Assembly (NCBI GenBank): GCA_947461805.1
Contig: CANHMJ010000026.1
Location: 1-14,657 of the forward strand
Length of the DNA stretch: 14,657 nt
Reading direction: 5' to 3'
Origin: Burkholderiaceae bacterium
GTDB lineage: Bacteria; Pseudomonadota; Gammaproteobacteria; Burkholderiales; Burkholderiaceae
Shown one piece after another: positions 1 through 6,370 of the stretch (positions within the stretch are counted from its first letter, which is position 1; the number at the start of each line of letters is the position of its first letter). Made by a program: the position numbers and the translations under genes. The notes beneath the pieces were generated by a model that searched no databases, was not told the DNA's origin, and saw only the letters and a list, made by a program, of their open reading frames with translations.

Positions 1-711
1 ACCGAGCAGTCGGGTTTATTCGGCCATATTCTGCCGGTGTTCACCAATAAAACCGGCATTGCCGTCAAAGTGGTTGCGGTAGGTACCGGTCAAGCACTGG
101 ACATTGGTCGCCGCGGCGATGCCGATGTGGTGTTTGTTCATGACAAAGCAGCGGAAGAACTATTTGTATCGCAGGGGTTTTCCGATAAACGGCAAGAAGT
201 GATGTTTAATGACTTTGTGTTGCTGGGGCCTAAATCAGACCCTGCCAAAATCGCAGGCGGAAAAGACATTCAAGCAGCCCTCAAGAAAGTTGCCGATAGT
301 AAATCTGCTTTCGTGTCGCGCGGCGATAAAAGTGGCACCCATGCAGCAGAGCTCCGCTACTGGAAAGGCGCAGGCATTGAAGTCAACGCAAATCTGCCTT
401 GGTATAAAGAAACCGGCTCGGGCATGGGCCCTGCCCTGAATACCGCATCGGGCATGAACGCCTACATCTTGGCTGACCGAGGCACTTGGCTTTCATTTAA
501 AAATCGGGGTGATCTTACTATTTTGGTTCAAGGTGATCCCAAGCTCTTTAATCAATATGGCGTGATGCTAGTCAGTTCAGAAAAGTTTCCCAATGTGAAA
601 AAAGCAGATGGTCAGGCATTTATCAATTGGTTGGTTTCGAAAGAAGGTCAAGATACGATTGCCTCGTATAAGGTGGGTGGCGAACAACTGTTCTTTCCGA
701 ACGCAAAATGA
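1..711 (+). CDS. tupA: Tungstate ABC transporter substrate-binding protein (5' end cut off)
   Basis: Periplasmic solute-binding protein that captures tungstate (possibly molybdate) for an ABC importer. The reading frame is open to base 1, so the N-terminus (signal peptide and the first ligand loop, usually TTTS-like in this family) lies outside the window; the GTG at 37 is internal. The 236 visible residues show TupA hallmarks: a start resembling 'SGLF..ILPVF..KTGI.VKVVAVGTG', then 'RGDADVVFVHD', 'MFNDFVLLGPKSDPA', the ligand-loop segment 'SRGDKSGTH', and a late 'YGVMLVSS' with 'INWLVSKEGQ'. Permease and ATPase genes, if linked, must lie upstream, because a terminator follows 18 bases after the stop. 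The product is clear from family resemblance; tungstate against molybdate preference cannot be read from the sequence. Confidence 0.88.
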   Translation, partial: TEQSGLFGHILPVFTNKTGIAVKVVAVGTGQALDIGRRGDADVVFVHDKAAEELFVSQGFSDKRQEVMFNDFVLLGPKSDPAKIAGGKDIQAALKKVADSKSAFVSRGDKSGTHAAELRYWKGAGIEVNANLPWYKETGSGMGPALNTASGMNAYILADRGTWLSFKNRGDLTILVQGDPKLFNQYGVMLVSSEKFPNVKKADGQAFINWLVSKEGQDTIASYKVGGEQLFFPNAK

Positions 712-728
712 TGCAGCAGTAAGCATAT

Positions 729-759
729 AAAAAGGCCCGCACTGCGGGCCTTTTGTTTT
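729..759 (+). terminator. Rho-independent terminator after tupA
   Basis: Stem AAAAGGCCCGC (730-740), loop ACT, stem GCGGGCCTTTT (744-754), then GTTTT. The 11-bp stem is perfect. The A-run on its left means it can also end transcripts of the convergent minus-strand gene ending at 793, so it is probably bidirectional. Confidence 0.9.
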
Positions 760-792
760 ATGCGGCGCACACTGCGATGCGCGCGCCCATGT

Positions 793-1386
793 TTACTTCT
801 TTGGTGGCGTTACAAAACCAATCGCCATGTCATCGATATACTCTACAACCACATCGTCATTGACCTTGAATTTCTCAAGACCCAATACCTTTTGATCCAC
901 CTTAACGGTTTGCTTTTCGCCGCTTGGTAATGTCAATACTGCGGTCCGCTTAGCTGCATCAATGCTCGTAATTTTTGCCGTAGCAATAATGACATCGGTA
1001 ACTTCTTCAAACGGCTTTTTAGCGCCCTTGCCAGCGATGGTTACGGTACGTGTTCCGCTAACGCCTGGCTTGGCATCTTTGGGCGCAATCGCCAATCCAA
1101 CTGCCAATGCTTGGGCATACTCCACTACAAACAAATCGCCTTTCTTGACTTTTTCAAGGTCATTGATCTGCTTACCAACCGTCATGGTTGCGGTATTCCC
1201 TTTGTCATCTTTTAAGGTAACAGTGCGCTTCTTTACGTCAACGGAATCCACAGTCGACGTCATGACAACCACCTCTGCTGCAACGGGCGCCATGGAAACG
1301 GTTGAGGCTGCTGGTTTAGCAGGTGCCTGGGCAAAACTGGTGGCTGCAAATGTCGAGCAGAGTGCGATAAGGGCAATTTTCTTCAA
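793..1386 (-). CDS. Secreted protein with two tandem copies of a small beta-rich domain
   Basis: 197 residues, not recognised as a named family. The N-terminus (MKK, hydrophobic IALIALCSTFAAT, then SFA|QAP) is a typical Sec signal peptide with predicted cleavage after Ala19, followed by an Ala/Pro linker, so the mature protein is probably periplasmic. The body is an internal duplication. Residues about 42-99 and 135-192 align as: 'T..V.S.D..KRT..L....G....M/KV.....LEK.K..D..VVEY...MA/LA.G'. The linker between copies holds 'GTRTVTIAGKGAKKPFEE'. The repeat looks like a short beta-barrel (OB- or CusF-like); this is inference, and no Met/His metal motif is obvious. The start is TTG at 1386, supported by AGGAG five bases upstream (1392-1396) and by the signal peptide; no in-frame ATG lies close upstream. 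It converges with tupA and is transcribed divergently from the 61-residue gene at 1630. Confidence 0.82.
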   Translation of the reverse strand: MKKIALIALCSTFAATSFAQAPAKPAASTVSMAPVAAEVVVMTSTVDSVDVKKRTVTLKDDKGNTATMTVGKQINDLEKVKKGDLFVVEYAQALAVGLAIAPKDAKPGVSGTRTVTIAGKGAKKPFEEVTDVIIATAKITSIDAAKRTAVLTLPSGEKQTVKVDQKVLGLEKFKVNDDVVVEYIDDMAIGFVTPPKK

Positions 1387-1493
1387 GTGAACTCCTAATG
1401 GATGAAGGATCTAAAAAGGCAAAGCAATGGTTGCTTTGCTGCGGTTAGTGTACTGTCACAGGAGATGCCTTTTGGGTCCGGGCTATTTCCTCT

Positions 1494-1509
1494 TTGGGAA
1501 TTATCCCAA
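1494..1509. promoter_or_regulatory. Palindrome TTGGGA-N4-TCCCAA, possible operator
   Basis: Perfect 6-bp inverted repeat with centre ATTA, lying one base from the NtrC-like box at 1511 in the divergent control region between the genes at 1386 and 1630. I do not know a regulator for it. Two palindromes side by side in a short intergenic space suggest a protein-binding region rather than chance. Confidence 0.4.
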
Positions 1510-1510
1510 C

Positions 1511-1527
1511 TGCACTAAATTGGTGCA
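1511..1527. promoter_or_regulatory. NtrC-type binding site TGCACT-N5-GGTGCA
   Basis: The sequence TGCACTAAATTGGTGCA fits the established NtrC (NRI) consensus TGCACY-N5-GGTGCA at every defined position and closely resembles sites upstream of enteric glnA. A weaker second copy, TGCATT-TTTAT-GGTGAT, overlaps its right end (1524-1540). The centre is about 110 bases before the 61-residue gene and about 130 before the secreted duplicated-domain gene, both usual enhancer distances. I searched both strands of this interval for the sigma-54 GG-N10-GC core and found none, so sigma-54 activation is not supported; binding could repress or act on a sigma-70 promoter. Confidence 0.6.
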
Positions 1528-1558
1528 TTTTTATGGTGATGCCTGTTTTTTAAAAAAG

Positions 1559-1578
1559 TTCAAAATAATTCAAAATAT
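1559..1578 (+). repeat. Tandem 10-base direct repeat TTCAAAATAA/TTCAAAATAT
   Basis: Two adjacent copies differing in one base, within an AT-rich stretch (about 1545-1600) upstream of the 61-residue gene. It may be an UP-like or regulator-binding element, or simple AT-rich sequence. I could not place a convincing -35/-10 pair in this interval. Confidence 0.35.
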
Positions 1579-1629
1579 TTGTTAACTTAATCAAAAGTCA
1601 ATGCGTTATTTGCCTCATAGGAGATAAAT

Positions 1630-1815
1630 ATGCGTAAAAGACTACATAAATGGGCACAAGTAGCCCTGCTGATTCGTGAAACCAAGGCATCGGGCATCCC
1701 TGCCAGCAACTTACTTGATCCTGCCTCGCTGGAGATGCTGCAACGCTATGTGCGTGTTATGGGCGTCCAATTTGCAGCGCAGTTCATGGCTAGCCCCAGT
1801 TTTTGCCAAGAATAA
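1630..1815 (+). CDS. Small protein of unknown function (61 residues)
   Basis: Not recognised. A strong Shine-Dalgarno AGGAG (1619-1623) sits seven bases before the ATG, and a good terminator follows 45 bases after the stop, so this looks like a real single-gene transcript. The protein is basic at the N-terminus (MRKRLHKW), then a mixed helix-like stretch 'AQVALLIRETKASGIP', then 'LLDPASLEMLQRYVRVMGVQFAAQFMAS', which reads as one amphipathic helix ending near a single Cys. There is no signal peptide and no convincing membrane segment, so it is probably cytoplasmic. The NtrC-type box upstream hints at nitrogen control, but the duplicated-domain gene on the other side could be the target instead. 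The transcript could also act as an RNA. Confidence 0.7.
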   Translation: MRKRLHKWAQVALLIRETKASGIPASNLLDPASLEMLQRYVRVMGVQFAAQFMASPSFCQE

Positions 1816-1859
1816 GCGGAATTAAGGGTCGGCGTTAAGTCCCAACCCAATAGCGAAGT

Positions 1860-1885
1860 AAAAGGCCCTTTTAGGGCCTTTTTTT
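1860..1885 (+). terminator. Rho-independent terminator after the 61-residue gene
   Basis: Stem AAAAGGCCCT (1860-1869), loop TTT, stem AGGGCCTTTT (1873-1882), with the T-run continuing to 1885. Perfect 10-bp stem. It ends only 24 bases before the ATG of the next gene, so that gene must have its own promoter inside or just after this hairpin. Confidence 0.9.
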
Positions 1886-1897
1886 CGTTCACCTCAG

Positions 1898-1903
1898 TAC
1901 ACT
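1898..1903 (+). promoter_or_regulatory. Possible -10 element of a leaderless rhodanese transcript
   Basis: TACACT ends six bases before the ATG at 1910, so initiation at the usual distance would fall on or next to the start codon. No good -35 is visible at 16-18 bases upstream, where the terminator stem lies. Weak evidence on its own; the absence of a Shine-Dalgarno and the terminator just upstream make it plausible. Confidence 0.3.
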
Positions 1904-1909
1904 TTGGGA

Positions 1910-2770
1910 ATGACCTCATTCACCCTCATCTCCCAGACCGATGATTCACTGGGCTCGTTCTTGGTCGAGCCCCAAAGCCTACTAGCCACTTTTACAAATC
2001 TGGATGGCCTGATTATTGATGCACGCTCACCGGAGTCCTACGCTGCAGGCCATATTCCTGGAGCTATTTCCGTTTCTACCTACGATTACTTTGTACCGAA
2101 TACCAAGCCCGAAGGGATGCGTGCTTTTGCTAATCAAGCAGCAGCACTCTATGGCGCTGCTGGTATAGCTTTGGATACTCCCCTAGTGGTCTACGACGAC
2201 GATACCGGGGTTCGTGTTGCCAGGGAGTGCTGGCTTCTGGAATACCTCGGGCACCGTAATGTGCGCTTGCTGCATGGCGGTCTAAATGCATGGTGGCAGT
2301 GTGGCGGTCCAATCAGTGTCGAAACTTGCTCAAGTACAGCACGGCAGTTTGCAATCCAACACCATAGCGCCGGCTTTGTTTCTGCAGATGAGATTACAGC
2401 CGAACTGGATCACCCAAGACGCGTTGTAATTGATGTGCGCGATGAACTCGAGCACGATGGCCTAGATCACACCGCGTGTTGTGCGCGCCGTGGCCATGTC
2501 CCTGGCGCGGTCTGGATTCATTGGTCAGCGTTTTTAGAGCAGGGTCGCTTTAAATCAGCAGAAGCAATTAGGGCTTTGTTGCACAGTCGTGGCATTCGAG
2601 AGGATGATGAGCTAGTGCCCTACTGCCATCGTGGAGCGCGTTCGGCTAATACGTATTGGGTACTGCGTTTGGCTGGATATGCACAAGTTCGCAATTACAT
2701 CGGATCGTGGCACGAATGGTCGGCTAGGCCTGAACTGCCGCTAGAGCTTGGGCACAGGCAAAGCCGCTAG
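1910..2770 (+). CDS. Two-domain rhodanese-type sulfurtransferase
   Basis: 286 residues with two rhodanese folds, as in thiosulfate:cyanide and 3-mercaptopyruvate sulfurtransferases (about 280 residues), probably cytoplasmic. The N-terminal domain (about 18-132) has 'LIIDARSPESYAAGHIPGA' but an Asp in the active-site loop (VVYDDDTGVR), the usual inactive form. The C-terminal domain (about 155-275) has 'VVIDVRDE', 'RGHVPGAVWIHW' and the active loop PYCHRGARSA with catalytic Cys239. The loop CHRGAR is not the CG[S/T]G of mercaptopyruvate enzymes, so thiosulfate or another sulfur donor is more likely (inference). A TTG two codons earlier (1904) is open, but ATG at 1910 is the better start; neither has a clear Shine-Dalgarno. 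The last 47 bases overlap the convergent flavoprotein gene. Confidence 0.88.
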   Translation: MTSFTLISQTDDSLGSFLVEPQSLLATFTNLDGLIIDARSPESYAAGHIPGAISVSTYDYFVPNTKPEGMRAFANQAAALYGAAGIALDTPLVVYDDDTGVRVARECWLLEYLGHRNVRLLHGGLNAWWQCGGPISVETCSSTARQFAIQHHSAGFVSADEITAELDHPRRVVIDVRDELEHDGLDHTACCARRGHVPGAVWIHWSAFLEQGRFKSAEAIRALLHSRGIREDDELVPYCHRGARSANTYWVLRLAGYAQVRNYIGSWHEWSARPELPLELGHRQSR

Positions 2771-3959
2771 ACCAGGCCCATTGAAAGTTGTGGCCCCCAA
2801 GGTGGCCAGTGACATCCACGCATTCACCAATAAAGTAAAGGCCGGGGTGTGCTTTGGCCATCATCGTTTGACTATCCAACGCTTTAGTATCAACACCACC
2901 AAGCATCACCTCTGCTTTTTTCCAACCCAATGTGCCAGCAGGCTTCACCGTCCACTGCTGTAAAACTGCTTTAAGGGCTTGCCGATCTTTTTTACCAACC
3001 TCTGCCCACTTACGGCCCAGCAGCGACTGCTGTTCTGCAAATGCTTTTGCCAAACGCTGTGGCAAGACCATCGCCAAAATCGTTTCAGTTTGTTTTAGGC
3101 GATTGTCTGGGTCGTCGAATAAGGCATCGCAATTGAACTGCTTGCCTTTGACATCGTGCGCGCCTAGCCAATTGACTGCGATTGATTCCCCTTCGATCCA
3201 ATAACTACTCGCTTGCAATACCGCAGGTCCAGATAAGCCCTTATGGGTAATCAAGAGATCTTCGTGAAAATCGCCGTGCCCATAACGCTGTGCTTTTGTG
3301 CCAGTGGTTATTCGCACGGGCACACTTAGACCGGCGAGCGTACTTAGGTGTGTGAATTCATCGGACGTAAAGGAGAGCGGTACCAATGCTGGACGGACTG
3401 GCGCAATAGGCAAGTCAAACTGCTTGGCAATGTCTAATGCGTAGTCAGTCGCACCAATCGCCGGTACAGGCAATCCGCCTGTGGCCATCACTACGGCCTT
3501 GGCGCGCTCGATACCCTGATTTGTTTTGACTTCCCAAGTCGAATTTACAGATCGAATCTGCTCGACAGATACGGGATTACGAATCGTGACACCGCCCTGC
3601 TTACATTCCGCAAAGAGCATACCAATGATGTCTTTTGCGGAATCATCGCAAAAGAGTTGACCCTGGTGTTTTTCATGGTGCGGTATGCGGTAGCGTTTTA
3701 CTAGTCCAATGAAATCAGAGGAAGAATAGCGCGCTAAAGCACCCTTCACAAAATGGGGGTTGCAGGATAAGAAATGGGCTGGAGTGCTATTGATGTTGGT
3801 GAAATTGCAACGACCGCCGCCACTAATCCGAATCTTTTCGCCAAGCACGGCAGCATGGTCTAGCACCAAGACTTTTTTACCAAGCTGGCCAGCAATGCCG
3901 GCGCAAAAGAGCCCAGCCGCACCTCCCCCAACAACAATGGCATCCCATGGGGCAGTCAT
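2724..3959 (-). CDS. HI0933/YhiN (BaiN-like) family FAD-dependent oxidoreductase
   Basis: 411 residues. Flavoprotein of the HI0933/YhiN family, whose physiological substrate is mostly unknown. The N-terminal Rossmann motif is VVGGGAAGLFCAG (GxGxxG at 11-16), followed by the family signature 'GEKIRISGGGRCNFTN' (about 40-55), 'ATGGLPVPAIGAT', 'ITHKGLSGPAVLQ', 'AEVMLGGVDTKALDSQTM', and the C-terminal FAD-binding end 'GLYFIGECVDVTGHLGGHNFQWAWSSG'. The reading frame extends to 3998, but that start would lie inside the upstream LOG gene. ATG at 3959 lies two bases after the LOG stop (TGA GT ATG), fits the usual N-terminus and implies translational coupling. It is the last gene of a probable three-gene operon. 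The 3' end overlaps the rhodanese gene by 47 bases, and no terminator is visible before that overlap. Confidence 0.9.
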   Translation of the reverse strand: MTAPWDAIVVGGGAAGLFCAGIAGQLGKKVLVLDHAAVLGEKIRISGGGRCNFTNINSTPAHFLSCNPHFVKGALARYSSSDFIGLVKRYRIPHHEKHQGQLFCDDSAKDIIGMLFAECKQGGVTIRNPVSVEQIRSVNSTWEVKTNQGIERAKAVVMATGGLPVPAIGATDYALDIAKQFDLPIAPVRPALVPLSFTSDEFTHLSTLAGLSVPVRITTGTKAQRYGHGDFHEDLLITHKGLSGPAVLQASSYWIEGESIAVNWLGAHDVKGKQFNCDALFDDPDNRLKQTETILAMVLPQRLAKAFAEQQSLLGRKWAEVGKKDRQALKAVLQQWTVKPAGTLGWKKAEVMLGGVDTKALDSQTMMAKAHPGLYFIGECVDVTGHLGGHNFQWAWSSGFACAQALAAVQA

Positions 3960-3961
3960 AC

Positions 3962-4828
3962 TCAATTGAGTTCGTACCACTGTGCGATGTAGTCCCAAGC
4001 CTCTTCAGCGCTATCGACAAAATGAATTAGTTGCATATCGGCTGCATCAATCACACCGTAGTCAATGAGCTTTTGAAATCCCAATACCTCATCCCAAAAT
4101 GACTTGCACACCAAGATAATGGGAAAACGCTCTACCTTATTGGTTTGCATCAGCGTAACCACTTCAAACAATTCATCTAAAGAGCCAAAGCCGCCTGGAT
4201 AGACCACAATGCTGCGCGCCCGAATCATGAAATGCATTTTGCGCAAGGCAAAGTAATGAAAGCGTACGCTCAGGCCCGGAGTTAAGTAGGGATTGGGTGT
4301 TTGTTCGCGCGGTAGGCTAATGTTAAAACCAATCGATAGATCGCCCATCTCAAAAGCGCCTCGATTGGCAGCCTCCATAATGCCGGGACCGCCACCGGTA
4401 CAGATCACGAGCTTATCGGCATTGCTTTCTTGTTTTAGATTGTATTGCGCCACTAAGCCGCCAAAGCGCCGTGCAGAGTCGTAAAAATGAGTGCCCTTTT
4501 GCGCTTTTTCCGCAGCAAGGTGTTCGCTTGGTGTTGTTGCACGCTGAAGCATTTCTGCGACGCGCTCTGGACTACAAAAGCGGGTTGAACCAAAAACCAC
4601 CACGGTGTTCTCGATGCCCATTTCGCGCAGCAATAAATCGGGCTTTAATAGCTCTAGCTCAAAACGGATGCCCAGAGTTTCGCGGCGGGATAAAAAAGCA
4701 TCGTCGTCGTATGCGAATTTGTAAGAGTCGTGCGCCTGGCTCGAACCTGGCATAGCAGCGCTAGGCTCGGAAAGCTTTGCTAAGTCAGTAATGCTAACTG
4801 GGGTAGTGCGGCGGAGCGTGTTGCCCAT
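3962..4828 (-). CDS. LOG family protein (putative nucleoside-5'-monophosphate phosphoribohydrolase)
   Basis: 288 residues, Rossmann-like LOG ('lysine decarboxylase-like', TIGR00730) family. Characterised members cleave the N-glycosidic bond of (cytokinin or purine) nucleoside 5'-monophosphates, releasing base and ribose 5-phosphate; they are not amino-acid decarboxylases. Seen here: 'VVVFGSTRF' (about 77-85), GGGPGIMEAANRGA (145-158), 'RFHYFALRKMHFM' (about 189-201) and the catalytic loop PGGFGSLDELFE (211-222). The loop matches PGGxGTxxE except Ser for Thr; the conserved Glu is present. The N-terminus of about 75 residues before the fold is long, as in larger bacterial LOGs. ATG at 4828 is preferred over TTG at 4834; the Shine-Dalgarno is weak (GGAT). 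It lies 41 bases downstream of the beta-CASP gene and two bases upstream of the flavoprotein gene. Confidence 0.88.
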   Translation of the reverse strand: MGNTLRRTTPVSITDLAKLSEPSAAMPGSSQAHDSYKFAYDDDAFLSRRETLGIRFELELLKPDLLLREMGIENTVVVFGSTRFCSPERVAEMLQRATTPSEHLAAEKAQKGTHFYDSARRFGGLVAQYNLKQESNADKLVICTGGGPGIMEAANRGAFEMGDLSIGFNISLPREQTPNPYLTPGLSVRFHYFALRKMHFMIRARSIVVYPGGFGSLDELFEVVTLMQTNKVERFPIILVCKSFWDEVLGFQKLIDYGVIDAADMQLIHFVDSAEEAWDYIAQWYELN

Positions 4829-4869
4829 AAGCAATCCAATGCAGTCGGAATAGACCCATTGTAGTCAGA

Positions 4870-6291
4870 TTAAAGTGAGCAATCCTCAATCTGATTGCGT
4901 GCCGGTACTGTGACATGAGTCCAATGTAACTCGCGTTGAATGGCGGCCGCCAAGGCATGGGAGGACTTCTCCTCGCCATGCGTTACAAACACTTTCTGCG
5001 GGGCTTTTTTGAAACCTTTCAGCCACTTTAAAAGACCAGACTGATCTGCATGGGCAGATAGGCCGCCAATCGTGTGAATGGATGCCTTAACCGGGACTTC
5101 TTGGTGCATTACCCGAATGGAATCAACCCCATCAACTAAGCGGCGCCCTAAACTGCCTTGCGCCTGAAAGCCTGTAATCACCACCGCATTTTGAGCGCGG
5201 GGTAAATTCCACAACAAATGATGCAAAACACGACCGGCATCGCACATCCCGCTTGCAGAAATAATGATGGCGCCACCCTTAACGCGATTGAGTGCCTTGG
5301 ATTCTTCGACATCGGCAATAAAGCGCAAATGCAATGCGGCCGGATTTTCCTTGAGCCAAGCAAATGTGGATTGCGATTCTGGATCAAGCTGCGCAAAAAA
5401 ATGTTCGGTCAAATGAGTTGCAGCCGTTGCCATCGGCGAATCAACCCAAACATTCAAATTGGGTAGTCGCCCTCGCCGCACCAAATCAATCAAGACAAAT
5501 AAGACTTCCTGCGTGCGTCCTACTGCAAAAGCAGGCATCACGATATTGCCATGCTCTGCCATCACCTTACAAATTACCCCAACCAGCTCATCTTCGGTAT
5601 CGACCATGGTTCGATGCAAGCGATCGCCATAGGTAGATTCCACCACCACGATATCAGCTGATTCAACTACTTCAGGGTCTGGCATCAGGGGGCGCCGCTG
5701 CATGCCCAAGTCTCCAGAAAATACGCAGCGCCTTGAATCCGCTCCCGTCTCTTGAATATCCAGCACCGCAATGGCTGAGCCGAGGATATGACCCGCGTTA
5801 TAAAAACTCAAACGCAGTCCAGAAAACAATTCAAGGGTTTGGTGATACTCCACAACACGTATCTGCGATAAGGCAATCTCCACTTCCTTAGCGCTGTACA
5901 AGGGCTCAGGGGCAGTGCCCCGCCACTTTCCTTGTTTGATTTTTTTGGCGGCGCGCTCACTATCGGCCAGTTGCAGATGCGCGCTATCCGGCAGCATAAT
6001 TTTCAGTAGTTCAAACGTGGCGCCAGTGCAGTAAATCGGGCCCTTAAAGCCACTCGCACATAGTCTCGGCAATAGGCCGCTGTGGTCTATGTGGGCATGG
6101 GTCAATATGACGCAATCCACCTCGGATGCCAAGATAGGCAATGAACCTTGATTTTTTTCCAGCGCCTCACGACCGCCCTGAAACATCCCGTAGTCAACAA
6201 TGACGCGTCGACTACGCTGCGCCAGGTCCATCTCCAACAGGTATTTGGATCCAGTGACTTCGCCTGCGGCACCCAAAAACTGTATTTTCAT
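4870..6291 (-). CDS. MBL-fold metallo-hydrolase with beta-CASP domain (RNA-nuclease type)
   Basis: 473 residues, the length of the short bacterial YSH1/CPSF-73-like family, which usually consists of zinc-dependent RNA endo- or exonucleases. The metallo-beta-lactamase motifs are THAHIDH (64-70), NAGHILGSA with His168 and FSGDLG with Asp194. The beta-CASP part has VVESTYGDR with Glu218 (motif A), 'VMPAFAVGRTQE', SASGMCDAGRVLHH (345-358, motif B) and GGLSAHADQSG (409-419) with His414 (motif C), ending with VTHGE (His438). All metal ligands expected for activity appear present. The ATG at 6291 gives the canonical start MKIQFLGAAGEVTGS; AAGGA lies about ten bases upstream. It is the first gene of a probable operon with the LOG and flavoprotein genes and is divergent from nnrD over 79 bases. 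The exact RNA substrate is not deducible. Confidence 0.92.
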   Translation of the reverse strand: MKIQFLGAAGEVTGSKYLLEMDLAQRSRRVIVDYGMFQGGREALEKNQGSLPILASEVDCVILTHAHIDHSGLLPRLCASGFKGPIYCTGATFELLKIMLPDSAHLQLADSERAAKKIKQGKWRGTAPEPLYSAKEVEIALSQIRVVEYHQTLELFSGLRLSFYNAGHILGSAIAVLDIQETGADSRRCVFSGDLGMQRRPLMPDPEVVESADIVVVESTYGDRLHRTMVDTEDELVGVICKVMAEHGNIVMPAFAVGRTQEVLFVLIDLVRRGRLPNLNVWVDSPMATAATHLTEHFFAQLDPESQSTFAWLKENPAALHLRFIADVEESKALNRVKGGAIIISASGMCDAGRVLHHLLWNLPRAQNAVVITGFQAQGSLGRRLVDGVDSIRVMHQEVPVKASIHTIGGLSAHADQSGLLKWLKGFKKAPQKVFVTHGEEKSSHALAAAIQRELHWTHVTVPARNQIEDCSL

Positions 6292-6331
6292 TTGGCTTCA
6301 ATCCTTAATACCCAATCGCCTTGGGCATCCA

Positions 6332-6360
6332 TTTACCAAGCAGTACTTTCAGCATACACT
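6332..6360 (+). promoter_or_regulatory. Candidate sigma-70 promoter for nnrD
   Basis: TTTACC (6332-6337) and TACACT (6355-6360) are 17 bases apart, each matching four of six consensus positions. Predicted initiation is around 6367, only a few bases before the ATG at 6371, so the message would be leaderless or nearly so. This fits the missing Shine-Dalgarno. Confidence 0.4.
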
Positions 6361-6370
6361 GACATTACAC

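Noticed and set aside
962..1390. 142-residue open frame on the plus strand opposite the duplicated-domain gene
   Set aside because: It is fully antisense to a gene with a clear signal peptide and internal repeat; it has no ribosome site and no recognisable motif.
1528..1620. Sigma-54 promoter paired with the NtrC-like box
   Set aside because: The only GG in the interval before the ribosome site (1535-1536) has TT instead of GC at the required spacing; the opposite strand also lacks a GG-N10-GC core.
6200..6370. N-terminal extension of NnrD to 6200
   Set aside because: It would overlap the start of the divergent beta-CASP gene and add about 57 residues with no family counterpart; ATG at 6371 gives the normal NnrD N-terminus.
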